A stretch of 34,093 nt of DNA from Armatimonadota bacterium (GTDB taxonomy: Bacteria; Armatimonadota; Fimbriimonadia; Fimbriimonadales; Fimbriimonadaceae), in NCBI GenBank assembly GCA_018268335.1, contig JAFDWT010000103.1, positions 1 through 34,093 of the forward strand, given 5' to 3'. The notes under the pieces were generated by a model that was not told where the DNA came from, did no database searches, and saw only the letters and a program-made list of their open reading frames with translations. Both the position numbers and the translations under genes were made by a program. Shown here piece by piece: positions 25,061 through 33,219 of this stretch; position 1 is the stretch's first letter; every line of letters begins with the position of its first letter.

Positions 25061-27856
25061 ATGTCGGACATGCGACCACACAGCGACGGACTTCTTGGGT
25101 TTGATCCCGCCGCGCACGGCCTGAGCGAGCCCCTCGGGAAACAGCTACAGCTGGTCGACAGGCTCTTAGGCGAGGTCGTCGCCGAGTTCGAGGGCCCGGA
25201 GTTCGTGGCCCTCGTGCGCCGGTTACAGGAACTGTCGCTAAACAACCCAGAAGCTGATCCGCTGGAAGCCATTCCTGAACTCCGCGACCCCCAGAAAGCC
25301 GAGCGGGTCGCTCGCGCCTACACTGTCCTTTTCCAACTGGTCAACCACGCCGAGCAGGTCGAGATCGTCCGCGTCAATCGGTCACGCGAACGTCGCCCCG
25401 AATCGATCCGCGAAGTCATCCGCACATTGGCGGAGCGGGGCCAATCCGTCGACGACATCGTCGAAACGCTCCACCGCCTGTTCGTCTGCCCCACCTTGAC
25501 CGCCCACCCCACCGAAGCCAGGCGCCGGGCTGTTCTCGATCGGCTCAACGCCATTTGTGGTTCTCTCAGCCGCCTGGGCCAGCCGCGCAACCTCGTCGAT
25601 TTGGAGCGACCGCTGGACGACAAAGAGTGGGATCTCACCGACCTGCGCCGCAACCTGATCAACCTTTGGCAAACGCCGGAGATCAACAGCGACTCGCTGC
25701 ACGTCAGCGACGAGGTCGCCAACGCTCTCTACTATTTCGAGTCGACGATCATGCGCGTGGCCTCCTGGCTGCGCCGCGACATCGAGATGGCGCTCAAGGA
25801 ATTGGCGGGCCACGAGGTCGCCGTGCCCCGTGTTCTGAGCTACCGGTCGTGGGTCGGCGGAGACCGGGACGGCAACCCCTACGTCACCGCCGACGTGACT
25901 TGGCAGACGATCCTGCAACACCGCAGACTCGCCATCAGCGCCTACCGTGACATTGCCGAGAGACTCCGCAGCGAGCTCACCCAAGACGCCAAGGACTTGG
26001 ACAAGAAGCACCCGTTCTGGGCCATGTCACGCCATGCCTCGCTGGCCGCCGACCTGGACGGAGACACTGTACGACGACACGCCCAAGAGCCCTTCGCCCT
26101 CTATCTGGCGGCCCTGTCGTCCACCTTGTCCGGCGAGTTGACTGCCTTGTCGCGCATGGAACAGGGGGTTGGCCCGACCCGGGTCTGGCTCGACGAAGCG
26201 ACACTGCTGCGGGACCTGGAATGCCTGCAGGACGCCGTCGCCTGCTGCGGCGGCGAGCTTGCGGCCAGGACCGGTCTTCTTGCTCGGTTTGTCCGGCAAG
26301 CGCAAATCTTCGGAGTCAGCCTTGCTGCCTTGGACATCCGCCAACACTCCGAAGTCCATGCCCCCACCGTCGGCGCCCTGCTCGCGCAGGCGGGCAGGAT
26401 CAGGTCGGCCAAAGAATATGTCGAGGCCGACGAAGAGCAAAAGGTCGAGTGGTTGACCCTCGAACTGCTAGATAGACGGCCCTTGGTCGGCCCCAGTTGG
26501 CGCTCCAACGCCAAGGACGAGGCGGTGCGGGATGTGTTCCGGACGATCAAACACGCCCACGACACCTTCGGCAAAGACTGCGTCCGTTGCCACGTCGTCA
26601 GCATGACGCACGGGGTGAGCGACCTTCTGGAAGTGCTCGTGCTCGCCAAGGACGCAGGCCTCGTCGAACACGTCAAAGGCCATCCCTCCGGTTCTCTGGA
26701 CATCGTCCCACTGTTGGAGACCATCGACGACCTGAAAGCCAGTCGCCAATTGGTGGAGTCCCTCTGGTCCAACCCAGCTTATGCCGGATACCTCAAAGGC
26801 CGGAACATGCGGCAAGAGGTCATGTTGGGCTACAGCGACAGCAGCAAGGACGGCGGCTACTTGGCTGCCAACTGGGAGTTGCACGTGACCCAGAGTGAAC
26901 TGGCCGCCGCCGCCCGCGAGAACGGTGTCCGGCTCCGCCTGTTCCACGGCCGCGGTGGCACCGTCGGGCGCGGTGGCGGCCGGGCGAACCGGGCCATCCT
27001 CAGCCAACCGGCGGGGTCGTTTGACGGCCAAATCAGGTTCACCGAACAGGGTGAGGTCGTTTCTTTCCGCTACGGCCTCCGCCCCATCGCCCATCGGCAC
27101 TTGGAGCAGATCATCTCTGCCTCGATGCTGGCCGCCAGCCACGGCGGCCCGGCCAAAGAAGAGCCGAGGCCCTGGTGGGACGCCATGGACGAGCTCGCCG
27201 CCGCCTCAATGGCCTGCTACCGCCGGTTGGTCCACGAAGACCCGGAGTTCTGGCCGTTTTATCTCCGTTCGACCCCGATCCGCGCCGTCGGCCGTATGAG
27301 TATCGCGAGCCGCCCGGTCTCGCGCCCCGGTAAGGCCGACCTCGGTCTGGACGGCCTGCGTGCGATCCCCTGGAACTTCGCATGGGTGCAAAGCCGCCTG
27401 CTTGTGCCTGGTTGGTTTGGGCTCGGTACAGCCATCGAGAGCTTTCTCTCTGCTCACGCCGACGGGCTCGAAAGGCTGCGTGAGATGCACACCAACTGGC
27501 CGTTCTTTCAGACGATCGTCGAGAACGTCGAGTTGGAGCTTATGCGAACGCACTTGCCCACAGCCGAACTCTATTCTCGCCCCGGCGACGACGGCGCGAC
27601 TGGGCGGATCATGGGTTTGATTGAACGGGAGTTCCAACGGACCGTCCGAGCGGTCACCGGCATCCTGGGCACGAACCAGTTGATGGAAGGAGCTAAGATG
27701 GTCCGGAACACCATCGCGTTCCGCAACCCAGTCGTCTTCCCGCTCAACATGCTGCAAGCGTCGCTGCTCCGCCGTGTCCAGGCGGACGAGGCCTATGAAG
27801 GTGCCCTATTGCAAAGCGTGGCCGGAGTCGCAGCCGGCATGCAAAGCACCGGCTAG
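25061..27856 (+). CDS. ppc: Phosphoenolpyruvate carboxylase
   Basis: This 931-residue enzyme adds bicarbonate to phosphoenolpyruvate to form oxaloacetate, refilling the citric-acid cycle when intermediates are drawn off for amino acids. Key motifs are complete: 'TAHPTEARRR' with the catalytic His, 'SYRSWVGGDRDGNPYVT', 'LDIRQHSEVH', 'GYSDSSKDGGYLAANWEL' and the mobile loop 'HGRGGTVGRGGG'. Length is normal for the bacterial family. I chose ATG 25061; an open frame extends to 24989, but the added residues look unlike the family, and no ribosome-binding site favours them. The gene is divergent from gltBD and shares its stop (CTAG) with the convergent regulator gene. Confidence 0.97.
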   Translation: MSDMRPHSDGLLGFDPAAHGLSEPLGKQLQLVDRLLGEVVAEFEGPEFVALVRRLQELSLNNPEADPLEAIPELRDPQKAERVARAYTVLFQLVNHAEQVEIVRVNRSRERRPESIREVIRTLAERGQSVDDIVETLHRLFVCPTLTAHPTEARRRAVLDRLNAICGSLSRLGQPRNLVDLERPLDDKEWDLTDLRRNLINLWQTPEINSDSLHVSDEVANALYYFESTIMRVASWLRRDIEMALKELAGHEVAVPRVLSYRSWVGGDRDGNPYVTADVTWQTILQHRRLAISAYRDIAERLRSELTQDAKDLDKKHPFWAMSRHASLAADLDGDTVRRHAQEPFALYLAALSSTLSGELTALSRMEQGVGPTRVWLDEATLLRDLECLQDAVACCGGELAARTGLLARFVRQAQIFGVSLAALDIRQHSEVHAPTVGALLAQAGRIRSAKEYVEADEEQKVEWLTLELLDRRPLVGPSWRSNAKDEAVRDVFRTIKHAHDTFGKDCVRCHVVSMTHGVSDLLEVLVLAKDAGLVEHVKGHPSGSLDIVPLLETIDDLKASRQLVESLWSNPAYAGYLKGRNMRQEVMLGYSDSSKDGGYLAANWELHVTQSELAAAARENGVRLRLFHGRGGTVGRGGGRANRAILSQPAGSFDGQIRFTEQGEVVSFRYGLRPIAHRHLEQIISASMLAASHGGPAKEEPRPWWDAMDELAAASMACYRRLVHEDPEFWPFYLRSTPIRAVGRMSIASRPVSRPGKADLGLDGLRAIPWNFAWVQSRLLVPGWFGLGTAIESFLSAHADGLERLREMHTNWPFFQTIVENVELELMRTHLPTAELYSRPGDDGATGRIMGLIEREFQRTVRAVTGILGTNQLMEGAKMVRNTIAFRNPVVFPLNMLQASLLRRVQADEAYEGALLQSVAGVAAGMQSTG

Positions 27857-28566
27857 GCCGTGAAGTGCCGGACATTGGCCGCCACGTCGACCTGCCCGGT
27901 GGCACGGTATCCGCGCCCGGGTTCGGTGACGATGTACCGCGGCTGCGACGGCTCGAGCTCGATCTTCTGGCGCAGTTGGCCGACAAAGACGCGCAGGTAG
28001 TGGGTCTCCTCAGCATACGCCGCACCCCACACTTTGCCCAGCAGATCACGGTGGCCGACCACCTGGCCTTCGTTCCGCACGAGGGTCCAAAGGAGTTTGA
28101 ACTCCGTCGGCGTCAAGTGGACTTCGCGGCCACGAACCATCACGCTCTTGCTTGTGGGGTCCACCACGAGCCTGTCTTCGTCCACCGGGTGACCTTCGAT
28201 GTACTCCTCACCGCGACGGCGTCGCAGCGTGACCCGGATGCGGGCAAGGAGCTCGCCGAGGGCAAACGGCGTGGTCAAATAGTCGTCAGCACCAGACTCG
28301 AGGGCGGCCACGATCTCAGTCGTTCCCGACCGATCGGACACGACGAGCAACACGGCTTGCGACTTCTGTCGCAGGATTTTCAGGCGCTGCGTGTCAGGCA
28401 GGTCGAGGATCCGGGTCGGCAAGACGACAACGTCCGGGTTGACGCTGTCCAAAGTGTCCAATGTTTGTGGCAGGTCGGCAGCTTCGACAACGGCGTAGCC
28501 TGACCGCTCCAATGCGGACGCAACGCGCCTTCTCTCTGCCGATTCTGGTTCGACGACCAATACCAT
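27853..28566 (-). CDS. KdpE-like regulator with degenerate receiver domain
   Basis: This 237-residue OmpR-type regulator has an intact winged-helix DNA-binding domain (about 140-237). It is close in style to KdpE ('LTPTEFKLLWTLVRNEG', 'EETHYLRVFVGQLRQKIELE', 'GRGYRA'). The receiver domain (1-115) keeps its fold pattern but lacks the phosphorylation residues: the acidic pair is E6-P7, the phospho-acceptor position is P50 ('VVVLPTRILDLP'), and the conserved Lys is T99 ('LTTPF'). S77 is retained. It therefore belongs to the atypical, aspartate-less receivers and cannot be controlled by ordinary phosphotransfer. No histidine kinase is adjacent. GGAG lies 7 bases upstream of the chosen ATG 28566. 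It is divergent from mscL and convergent with ppc. Confidence 0.85.
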   Translation of the reverse strand: MVLVVEPESAERRRVASALERSGYAVVEAADLPQTLDTLDSVNPDVVVLPTRILDLPDTQRLKILRQKSQAVLLVVSDRSGTTEIVAALESGADDYLTTPFALGELLARIRVTLRRRRGEEYIEGHPVDEDRLVVDPTSKSVMVRGREVHLTPTEFKLLWTLVRNEGQVVGHRDLLGKVWGAAYAEETHYLRVFVGQLRQKIELEPSQPRYIVTEPGRGYRATGQVDVAANVRHFTA

Positions 28567-28609
28567 GCTCTTCTCCGAAACAGTTTCCACCGGGCTTATC
28601 ACTCCGGCC

Positions 28610-28627
28610 AACCGGTACCGTCCGGTT
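28610..28627. promoter_or_regulatory. Inverted repeat upstream of the KdpE-like regulator
   Basis: AACCGG - TACCGT - CCGGTT is a 6-bp inverted repeat 44 bases before the regulator's ATG, within the divergent gap to mscL. It could be an operator, possibly for the regulator itself, or an mRNA hairpin. Confidence 0.3.
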
Positions 28628-28677
28628 AGACCGCTCTCCTATTGGTCTTGTTCCATAGCTTTTTCGTCGGAATCTAG

Positions 28678-28689
28678 TTGACCCGTCAA
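28678..28689. promoter_or_regulatory. Palindrome TTGACCCGTCAA upstream of mscL
   Basis: TTGAC - CC - GTCAA lies 50 bases before the mscL ATG. Its left half also resembles a -35 box, but no -10 box with proper spacing was found. It is a candidate regulator site for mscL. Confidence 0.3.
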
Positions 28690-28738
28690 GCTTTTGGGAG
28701 GGCTGACAATCCTGCGGGGAACCAGGTACCGTCGCGGC

Positions 28739-29170
28739 ATGGGAATGGTCCAGGAATTCCGCGACTTCGCCGTCAAGGGCAACGTGATCGATCTGGCCGT
28801 CGGTGTGATCATCGGCGGTGCCTTCGGCAAGATCGTCGATTCGATGGTCAAGGACGTCGTCATGCCGCCCATTGGCATGGTGCTCGGCAAGGTCAATTTC
28901 AACGACATGTACGTGTTGCTGTCGACCGAGAAGGGCTCCAGCTTCGCTTCCTTGGCCGACGCCCAAAAGGCTGGCGCGCCAGTCTTGGCTTACGGCGCCT
29001 TCATCAACAACATCATCAGTTTTCTGATCCTGGCCTTTATTGTCTTCTTGATGGTCAAAGCAATCAACTCCGCCAAGAAGGCCGAGCCAGAAGTGGCCGC
29101 CACGCCAGAACCGACGCCAAGCGAAGCCCTACTTTCCGAAATTCGTGACTTGCTGAAGAAGGGCAGCTGA
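28739..29170 (+). CDS. mscL: Large-conductance mechanosensitive channel
   Basis: This 143-residue channel opens when membrane tension rises and lets solutes out during hypo-osmotic shock. The first helix contains 'DLAVGVIIGGAFGKIVDSMVKD', shown here in the family's typical form, and 'MPPIGMVLGKVNF' follows. The second helix is 'FINNIISFLILAFIVFLMVKAIN'. The C-terminal part is a charged helix after a Pro-rich linker ('PEPTPSEALLSEIRDLLKK'). Length and pattern match MscL well. I chose ATG 28739; 28745 is also possible, and the frame reaches 28694 without family-like residues. Its neighbour on the other strand is a KdpE-like regulator, which may control it. Confidence 0.96.
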   Translation: MGMVQEFRDFAVKGNVIDLAVGVIIGGAFGKIVDSMVKDVVMPPIGMVLGKVNFNDMYVLLSTEKGSSFASLADAQKAGAPVLAYGAFINNIISFLILAFIVFLMVKAINSAKKAEPEVAATPEPTPSEALLSEIRDLLKKGS

Positions 29171-29194
29171 AGATTGGCCTCGGCATAGCCAACC

Positions 29195-29226
29195 GGTGTC
29201 CCGACAATTCCCTTTGTCGGGGCACC
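29195..29226 (+). other. Stable hairpin directly before the HDOD gene start
   Basis: GGTGTCCCGACA (29195-29206) pairs with TGTCGGGGCACC (29215-29226), 12 base pairs including one G-U, over an 8-base loop. The stem ends one base before the ATG at 29228. No T-run follows, so it is a poor terminator for mscL. If co-transcribed with mscL, the stem would block ribosome access to the HDOD start. Confidence 0.6.
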
Positions 29227-29227
29227 T

Positions 29228-30073
29228 ATGGCACAGACTTTTGACCAACTCGTGCGCGCGTTCAACGGCGCGTCCAACCTGCCCCAACCCTCCAAGTCGC
29301 CTTTGCGCCTGTCGGCCTTGCTGGAGTCCGGAGACCCTTCGCCAGCTGAAATCGAGGCGATCGTCCACTCCGACCCCGCGCTGACGGCCGGGCTGCTCAA
29401 GACAGCCTCTGCCGCGGCCTTCGGTCGGACGCGCCCCGTCGGCTCGATCCGCGAGGCCGTAATGGTCTTGGGCTTCCGCGCGCTCCGTTCCGTTGCCATT
29501 GCCCTTTGGACACAGGCCCTTGTGTGTGAAGGTAAGCACAAGTCTCGCCTAGATTTGGTCCGGTTCAGCACGGGCAGCTACTTCACCGGCATCCTCGCCA
29601 GTGAGCTGAGCAGCGTCTCGCCAGAGCCAAAAGGCGAGGGGGCCTGGTCGAGCGAGGAAGTCTTCGCGTTCGGAGTCCTCGGTCGACTAGGAGTCGGTCT
29701 TCTGTCTCTCTTGGCCCCCGACGAGTTCGACCGTGTCTATGCCAAGGCTGAGTCGGACAAGACGTCCCTGGAGACTGCTTTCCAAGCCCTCCATGGTCGG
29801 TCATTGCACGAATTGGCATTGGTCGGCGCTCGCTCTATGGCTCTGCCTGAGTCTCTCTGCGCGGCCTTGGAGACGCTCAGCACCGGGCAGGGTCTGCCGG
29901 GTGCCGTAGCCGCGACCTCCTTCGTCACAACTGCCCTCCAGGTCGCCGACTCCAATGGCATGGGCATTGGGAAGTGGGATGTGTCCCTGGACTTGCCAGA
30001 TGATCACGAACTGGCCGAACTCATCGAGCGGGCCAAGGCCTCGTCAACTGGCACTTTGCTCAAGTCGGCCTAG
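29228..30073 (+). CDS. HDOD-domain protein
   Basis: This 281-residue protein is built around an HDOD domain (about residues 20-215), a relative of HD phosphohydrolases that lacks their metal-binding residues and usually acts in signalling. Typical stretches are 'IVHSDPALTAGLLKTASAAAFG' split by normal variation, 'VGSIREAVMVLGFRALRSVAIALW' and 'EEVFAFGVLGRLGVGLL'. No output or other catalytic domain is seen. HDOD proteins are reported to influence motility, biofilm and stress responses in other bacteria, but its role here is unknown. It starts 57 bases after mscL, directly behind a stable hairpin, and has no visible ribosome-binding site. The 3' end overlaps argH on the other strand by 14 bases. 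Confidence 0.85.
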   Translation: MAQTFDQLVRAFNGASNLPQPSKSPLRLSALLESGDPSPAEIEAIVHSDPALTAGLLKTASAAAFGRTRPVGSIREAVMVLGFRALRSVAIALWTQALVCEGKHKSRLDLVRFSTGSYFTGILASELSSVSPEPKGEGAWSSEEVFAFGVLGRLGVGLLSLLAPDEFDRVYAKAESDKTSLETAFQALHGRSLHELALVGARSMALPESLCAALETLSTGQGLPGAVAATSFVTTALQVADSNGMGIGKWDVSLDLPDDHELAELIERAKASSTGTLLKSA

Positions 30074-31268
30074 ACTCTTCGTCCGCCAACCTGGCTGCGA
30101 CGGTGCGATAGGCCTCCCTGAACGACACGCCGGTCTCGACGACCAGGCGGTACGCCTCCTCAGTCGCTTGGATGGGCCCCTGCACAGCCATCGCGCACAC
30201 CTCTTCGTCGAACTCGACGGCGGGGAGCGCGGCGACCATCACCTGGCAACACGCTTCTGTCCTGTCCAGGACACGGAACAGTGGCGCTTTGATGAGCTGG
30301 AGGTCGCGATGATAACCCGAAGTCATCTTCGCCGTCGTCGCCAGAACCGCCATCAGATCGCCCTGCGCTTGCCCGCTATGTCCGCGCACCAACTCGAAAA
30401 CGTCAGGGTTCCGCTTCTGCGGCATGATCGACGAGCCCGTGGTGAATGCCGCCGGCAGACGGACGAACCCAAATTCCTGGCTGTTGTAAAGGCACAGATC
30501 AGCAGCCAGCCGGCCAAGGTCTTGCAAAAGCAATGTGCACTGGAACGCAAGGTCGGCCTCGGCCTTGCCGCGGCTCAGCTGAGGAGCCGTGACCGGATCG
30601 TGCACCTTGTCAAAACCAAGCTCTTCTGTCGTTTGTTCTCGGTCTAGTTTCAAGCCCGGCGTCCCATATCCGGCAGCGCTTCCAAGCGGATTGACAGACA
30701 GGCGGCGCCGAGATGCGGCCACGCCCTGGCCCGAATCCCGCACTTCGGTGGCAAAGCCACCCGCCCACAGCGCGACCGAACTGGGCATCGCCCTCTGCAT
30801 GTGTGTGTAGCCAGGCAGAGGCTTGGCACCCTGTCTTTGCGCCAAGCTGTCGAGTGCTTCAGCGACTTGCCCCGCCAGTCCACAGATCTCGGCGACACGG
30901 TCGATTAAGTAGAGCCGGAGCGCCACCAAAACTTGGTCATTGCGCGACCGACCCAGATGCACGCGACCACCGAGGTCGTCCAGCTTTTCAACCAAACGGT
31001 TCTCAATGGCGGTATGGCAGTCTTCTTCTTCCAGGGTGACGTTCCACTCGCCAGTCGCATGCGATGCACCAATTTCAAGTAATGCCCGTTCCAGAGCTGT
31101 GAACTGCGCGGCCGTCAAATATCCTTGTTTCGACAGCATCCGCGCATGGGCGATCGAAGCACGGATGTCGTATTCAACCAGTCTGTCGTCCAGCACATGG
31201 TCGTCACCCACGGTGAACCGGAGCACCGCCTCGTTCATCGGCACGCCCTTGTCCCAAAGCCTACGCAT
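30060..31268 (-). CDS. argH: Argininosuccinate lyase
   Basis: This 402-residue enzyme splits argininosuccinate into arginine and fumarate, the last step of arginine synthesis. Family motifs are present: 'LWDKGV' at the start, 'DIRASIAHARMLSKQGYL', 'VHLGRSRNDQV', 'PGYTHMQRAMP' and the signature 'GSSIMPQKRNPDV' with the catalytic Ser loop. It is shorter than the E. coli enzyme (457 residues) because the sequence ends soon after 'GVSFREAYRTVAARLA', lacking the last C-terminal stretch. The N-terminus resembles the shorter enzymes of Bacteroidetes. The ATG at 31268 overlaps the deacetylase stop by 8 bases. It is the last visible gene of the arginine operon. Confidence 0.95.
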   Translation of the reverse strand: MRRLWDKGVPMNEAVLRFTVGDDHVLDDRLVEYDIRASIAHARMLSKQGYLTAAQFTALERALLEIGASHATGEWNVTLEEEDCHTAIENRLVEKLDDLGGRVHLGRSRNDQVLVALRLYLIDRVAEICGLAGQVAEALDSLAQRQGAKPLPGYTHMQRAMPSSVALWAGGFATEVRDSGQGVAASRRRLSVNPLGSAAGYGTPGLKLDREQTTEELGFDKVHDPVTAPQLSRGKAEADLAFQCTLLLQDLGRLAADLCLYNSQEFGFVRLPAAFTTGSSIMPQKRNPDVFELVRGHSGQAQGDLMAVLATTAKMTSGYHRDLQLIKAPLFRVLDRTEACCQVMVAALPAVEFDEEVCAMAVQGPIQATEEAYRLVVETGVSFREAYRTVAARLADEESRPT

Positions 31269-32322
31269 GTGCTGCAAACTCCTTCACCAATTGGTTGTAA
31301 AACATCAGTCCTTCCTCGAGCTCGCTTTCCAGAACATATTCATCCGCCGTGTGCGATCTTGCCGTGTCGCCCGGCCCACATTTGATCGCTGGCCAACCGG
31401 CGAAAAAGACCTGGTCGCTCATCGTGCGACTGCCAAAGGTGCCACGTCCTCCAGCAGACAGGGCGGCACGAACAACCACGGCATCCTCAGGACACTGATA
31501 AGGCTGCAACCGAATCGAGCGGGCCCTTATTTCTCCCGACACATGCGCCCGCAAAAGTTCGACGATCTCCTCATGTAACACGCCCGGAACTGAACGGATG
31601 TCAAGCACACACTGCGCCACGTCAGACACCTGGTTCCTCGCTTCGGCCGCCGACAAGGAGGTCGGTTGCAAGGTCGTCTTGCCCAGCTGTGGATGCTCGG
31701 GCCCTAGCGACACGCCTTGCAAGGCGACGAGATCAGCCGCAAGTCCCCACACCGGATTGACCGCCCCCAACTCCGCCGCGTTGGCCGCATGGCAAGCCTG
31801 CCCGCGAGAGACCAACTCCAACACGAGCATCCCCTTCTGCGAAGTGCCCACGGCAAGCCCAGTCGGCTCACCGACAACAATGCCCTCTGGTCGATACCCT
31901 GACTGCTGGAGCCGAGGCCAAACCACCTCGGTGCCCCGCCCTCCCGTCTCCTCTTCTTGCACCAAGGTCAACGTGACCTCGCAAGGCCCGCCCGACTTTG
32001 CCACTTCAAGAAGAGCAAGGGCCATGCAGGCGGCCGAGGCTTTCGCGTCGTTCGAACCGAGCCCAATAACCTTGTCCCCGTCGCGCCGGATCTTCCAAGG
32101 ATCATCGGTCCATGAAGGCGTCGGCGGCACAGTGTCCAAATGGGTGTTAAACAGCAACTTCGGCCCGCTGCCAGCCCGGGCGACGACATTGTTCTCCCAG
32201 CGCTCGACCCAAACGCCATGGTCGCGAAAAAAAGCCTCGGCCACATCGGCCACCGCCGTCTCGTCGTGCGAGACCGACGGCGTTTCGACCAACGCCCGAT
32301 GGAATTCGGCGACCAAACCCAA
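31261..32322 (-). CDS. argE: M20 deacetylase of the arginine pathway (ArgE-like, probably acting on N-acetylcitrulline)
   Basis: This 353-residue zinc amidohydrolase of the M20 family carries metal and catalytic residues in 'FNTHLDTVPP', 'GLGSNDAKAS', 'VQEEETGGRGTE', 'VVGEPTGL' and a C-terminal 'RSHTADEYV'. In the usual pathway ArgE removes acetate from acetylornithine. Here the adjacent transcarbamylase looks like the N-acylornithine type, so the more likely substrate is N-acylcitrulline, as in Xanthomonas. The TTG start at 32322 is supported by GGAGGA 6 bases upstream, inside the end of argB. The operon order and the overlap with argH support a role in arginine synthesis; the exact substrate is inferred. 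Confidence 0.85.
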   Translation of the reverse strand: MGLVAEFHRALVETPSVSHDETAVADVAEAFFRDHGVWVERWENNVVARAGSGPKLLFNTHLDTVPPTPSWTDDPWKIRRDGDKVIGLGSNDAKASAACMALALLEVAKSGGPCEVTLTLVQEEETGGRGTEVVWPRLQQSGYRPEGIVVGEPTGLAVGTSQKGMLVLELVSRGQACHAANAAELGAVNPVWGLAADLVALQGVSLGPEHPQLGKTTLQPTSLSAAEARNQVSDVAQCVLDIRSVPGVLHEEIVELLRAHVSGEIRARSIRLQPYQCPEDAVVVRAALSAGGRGTFGSRTMSDQVFFAGWPAIKCGPGDTARSHTADEYVLESELEEGLMFYNQLVKEFAAHA

Positions 32323-32324
32323 CC

Positions 32325-33218
32325 CTATCCTCCGCCTTTGCCTTCTAGCGACTCGACGCTGCGGACAATCATCGTCCCGCTCCCTTCGTTGGTGAAAACC
32401 TCTGTCAGCAAGGCGTCCGCCGGCGCATGGCCGATCACATGGACGCGCTCAACACCACCTTCAATGGCTCGCCTGATCGAAGCCGCCTTGGGGTTCATCC
32501 CCGCGGCCAACACACCGCTGGCCTCCAGGTCTTGCAATCCAGCCAGATCCGTGTAGCTGACGAGCGACGAAGGGTCAGCAGGATCGCGAAGGATGCCCGG
32601 CGCACCGGTCATCGAAACCAGCTTGTCCGCCCACAGGGCGACCGCCAGCTCGGCGGCGACAGTATCGGCGTTCACATTCAGGGCCTGTCCGTCCGCGTCA
32701 GCGCAGATTGGGCTGACGACTGGCATGATTCCGGCGGCAAGAAGTGTGTTCAAAACACTCGCGTCCACTTTCTGAATGTCGCCGACCATGCCAAAGTCCG
32801 CGCCCTTCTTGGCCGGTCGCTTCTTGGCGGTCACCAGCCCGGCGTCCATTCCCGAGACGCCAACGGCGGTCAAGCCGATCTGCCGGCAGACCGCAAGGAT
32901 CTCCGCCCGGACAGTGCCGTTCAGCGCGAAGACCATCGCCTCCAGCATGCCGCTGTCGGTGACGCGACGGCCTTCGATGAACTGACTTGCGTGCCCCAAG
33001 CGCTTACCGGTCTCGGTCGCCTGTGGCCCACCACCGTGTACCAAGACGATCTTGATCCCAAGTTGGGCAAGGAGCGAGACCTGGCGCAAGACGTTGAACG
33101 TCGACTCTCGGGCCAAAAACGCCTCGCCACCGACCTTGATGACAAAGGTCTTGCCTTGGTACAAGCGCAGGTAGGGCGTCGCCTCCAAGAGGGCTTTCAT
33201 GGTTTGGTTGCTGGGCAT
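32325..33218 (-). CDS. argB: Acetylglutamate kinase
   Basis: This 297-residue kinase phosphorylates N-acetylglutamate, the second step of arginine synthesis. Motifs of the amino-acid kinase fold are clear: 'FVIKVGGEAFL' for ATP, 'VLVHGGGPQATETGKRLG' with the glycine-rich loop, 'RRVTDSGMLEAM', 'LNVNADTVAAELAVALWADKLVSMT', split by family-normal residues, and 'GGVERVHVIGH' near the C-terminus. The ATG at 33218 lies 1 base after the transcarbamylase stop, and the next gene starts 2 bases after its own stop. A second ATG (33200) is possible. No N-terminal arginine-sensing helix is obvious, so feedback control cannot be judged. Confidence 0.95.
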   Translation of the reverse strand: MPSNQTMKALLEATPYLRLYQGKTFVIKVGGEAFLARESTFNVLRQVSLLAQLGIKIVLVHGGGPQATETGKRLGHASQFIEGRRVTDSGMLEAMVFALNGTVRAEILAVCRQIGLTAVGVSGMDAGLVTAKKRPAKKGADFGMVGDIQKVDASVLNTLLAAGIMPVVSPICADADGQALNVNADTVAAELAVALWADKLVSMTGAPGILRDPADPSSLVSYTDLAGLQDLEASGVLAAGMNPKAASIRRAIEGGVERVHVIGHAPADALLTEVFTNEGSGTMIVRSVESLEGKGGG

Positions 33219-33219
33219 A

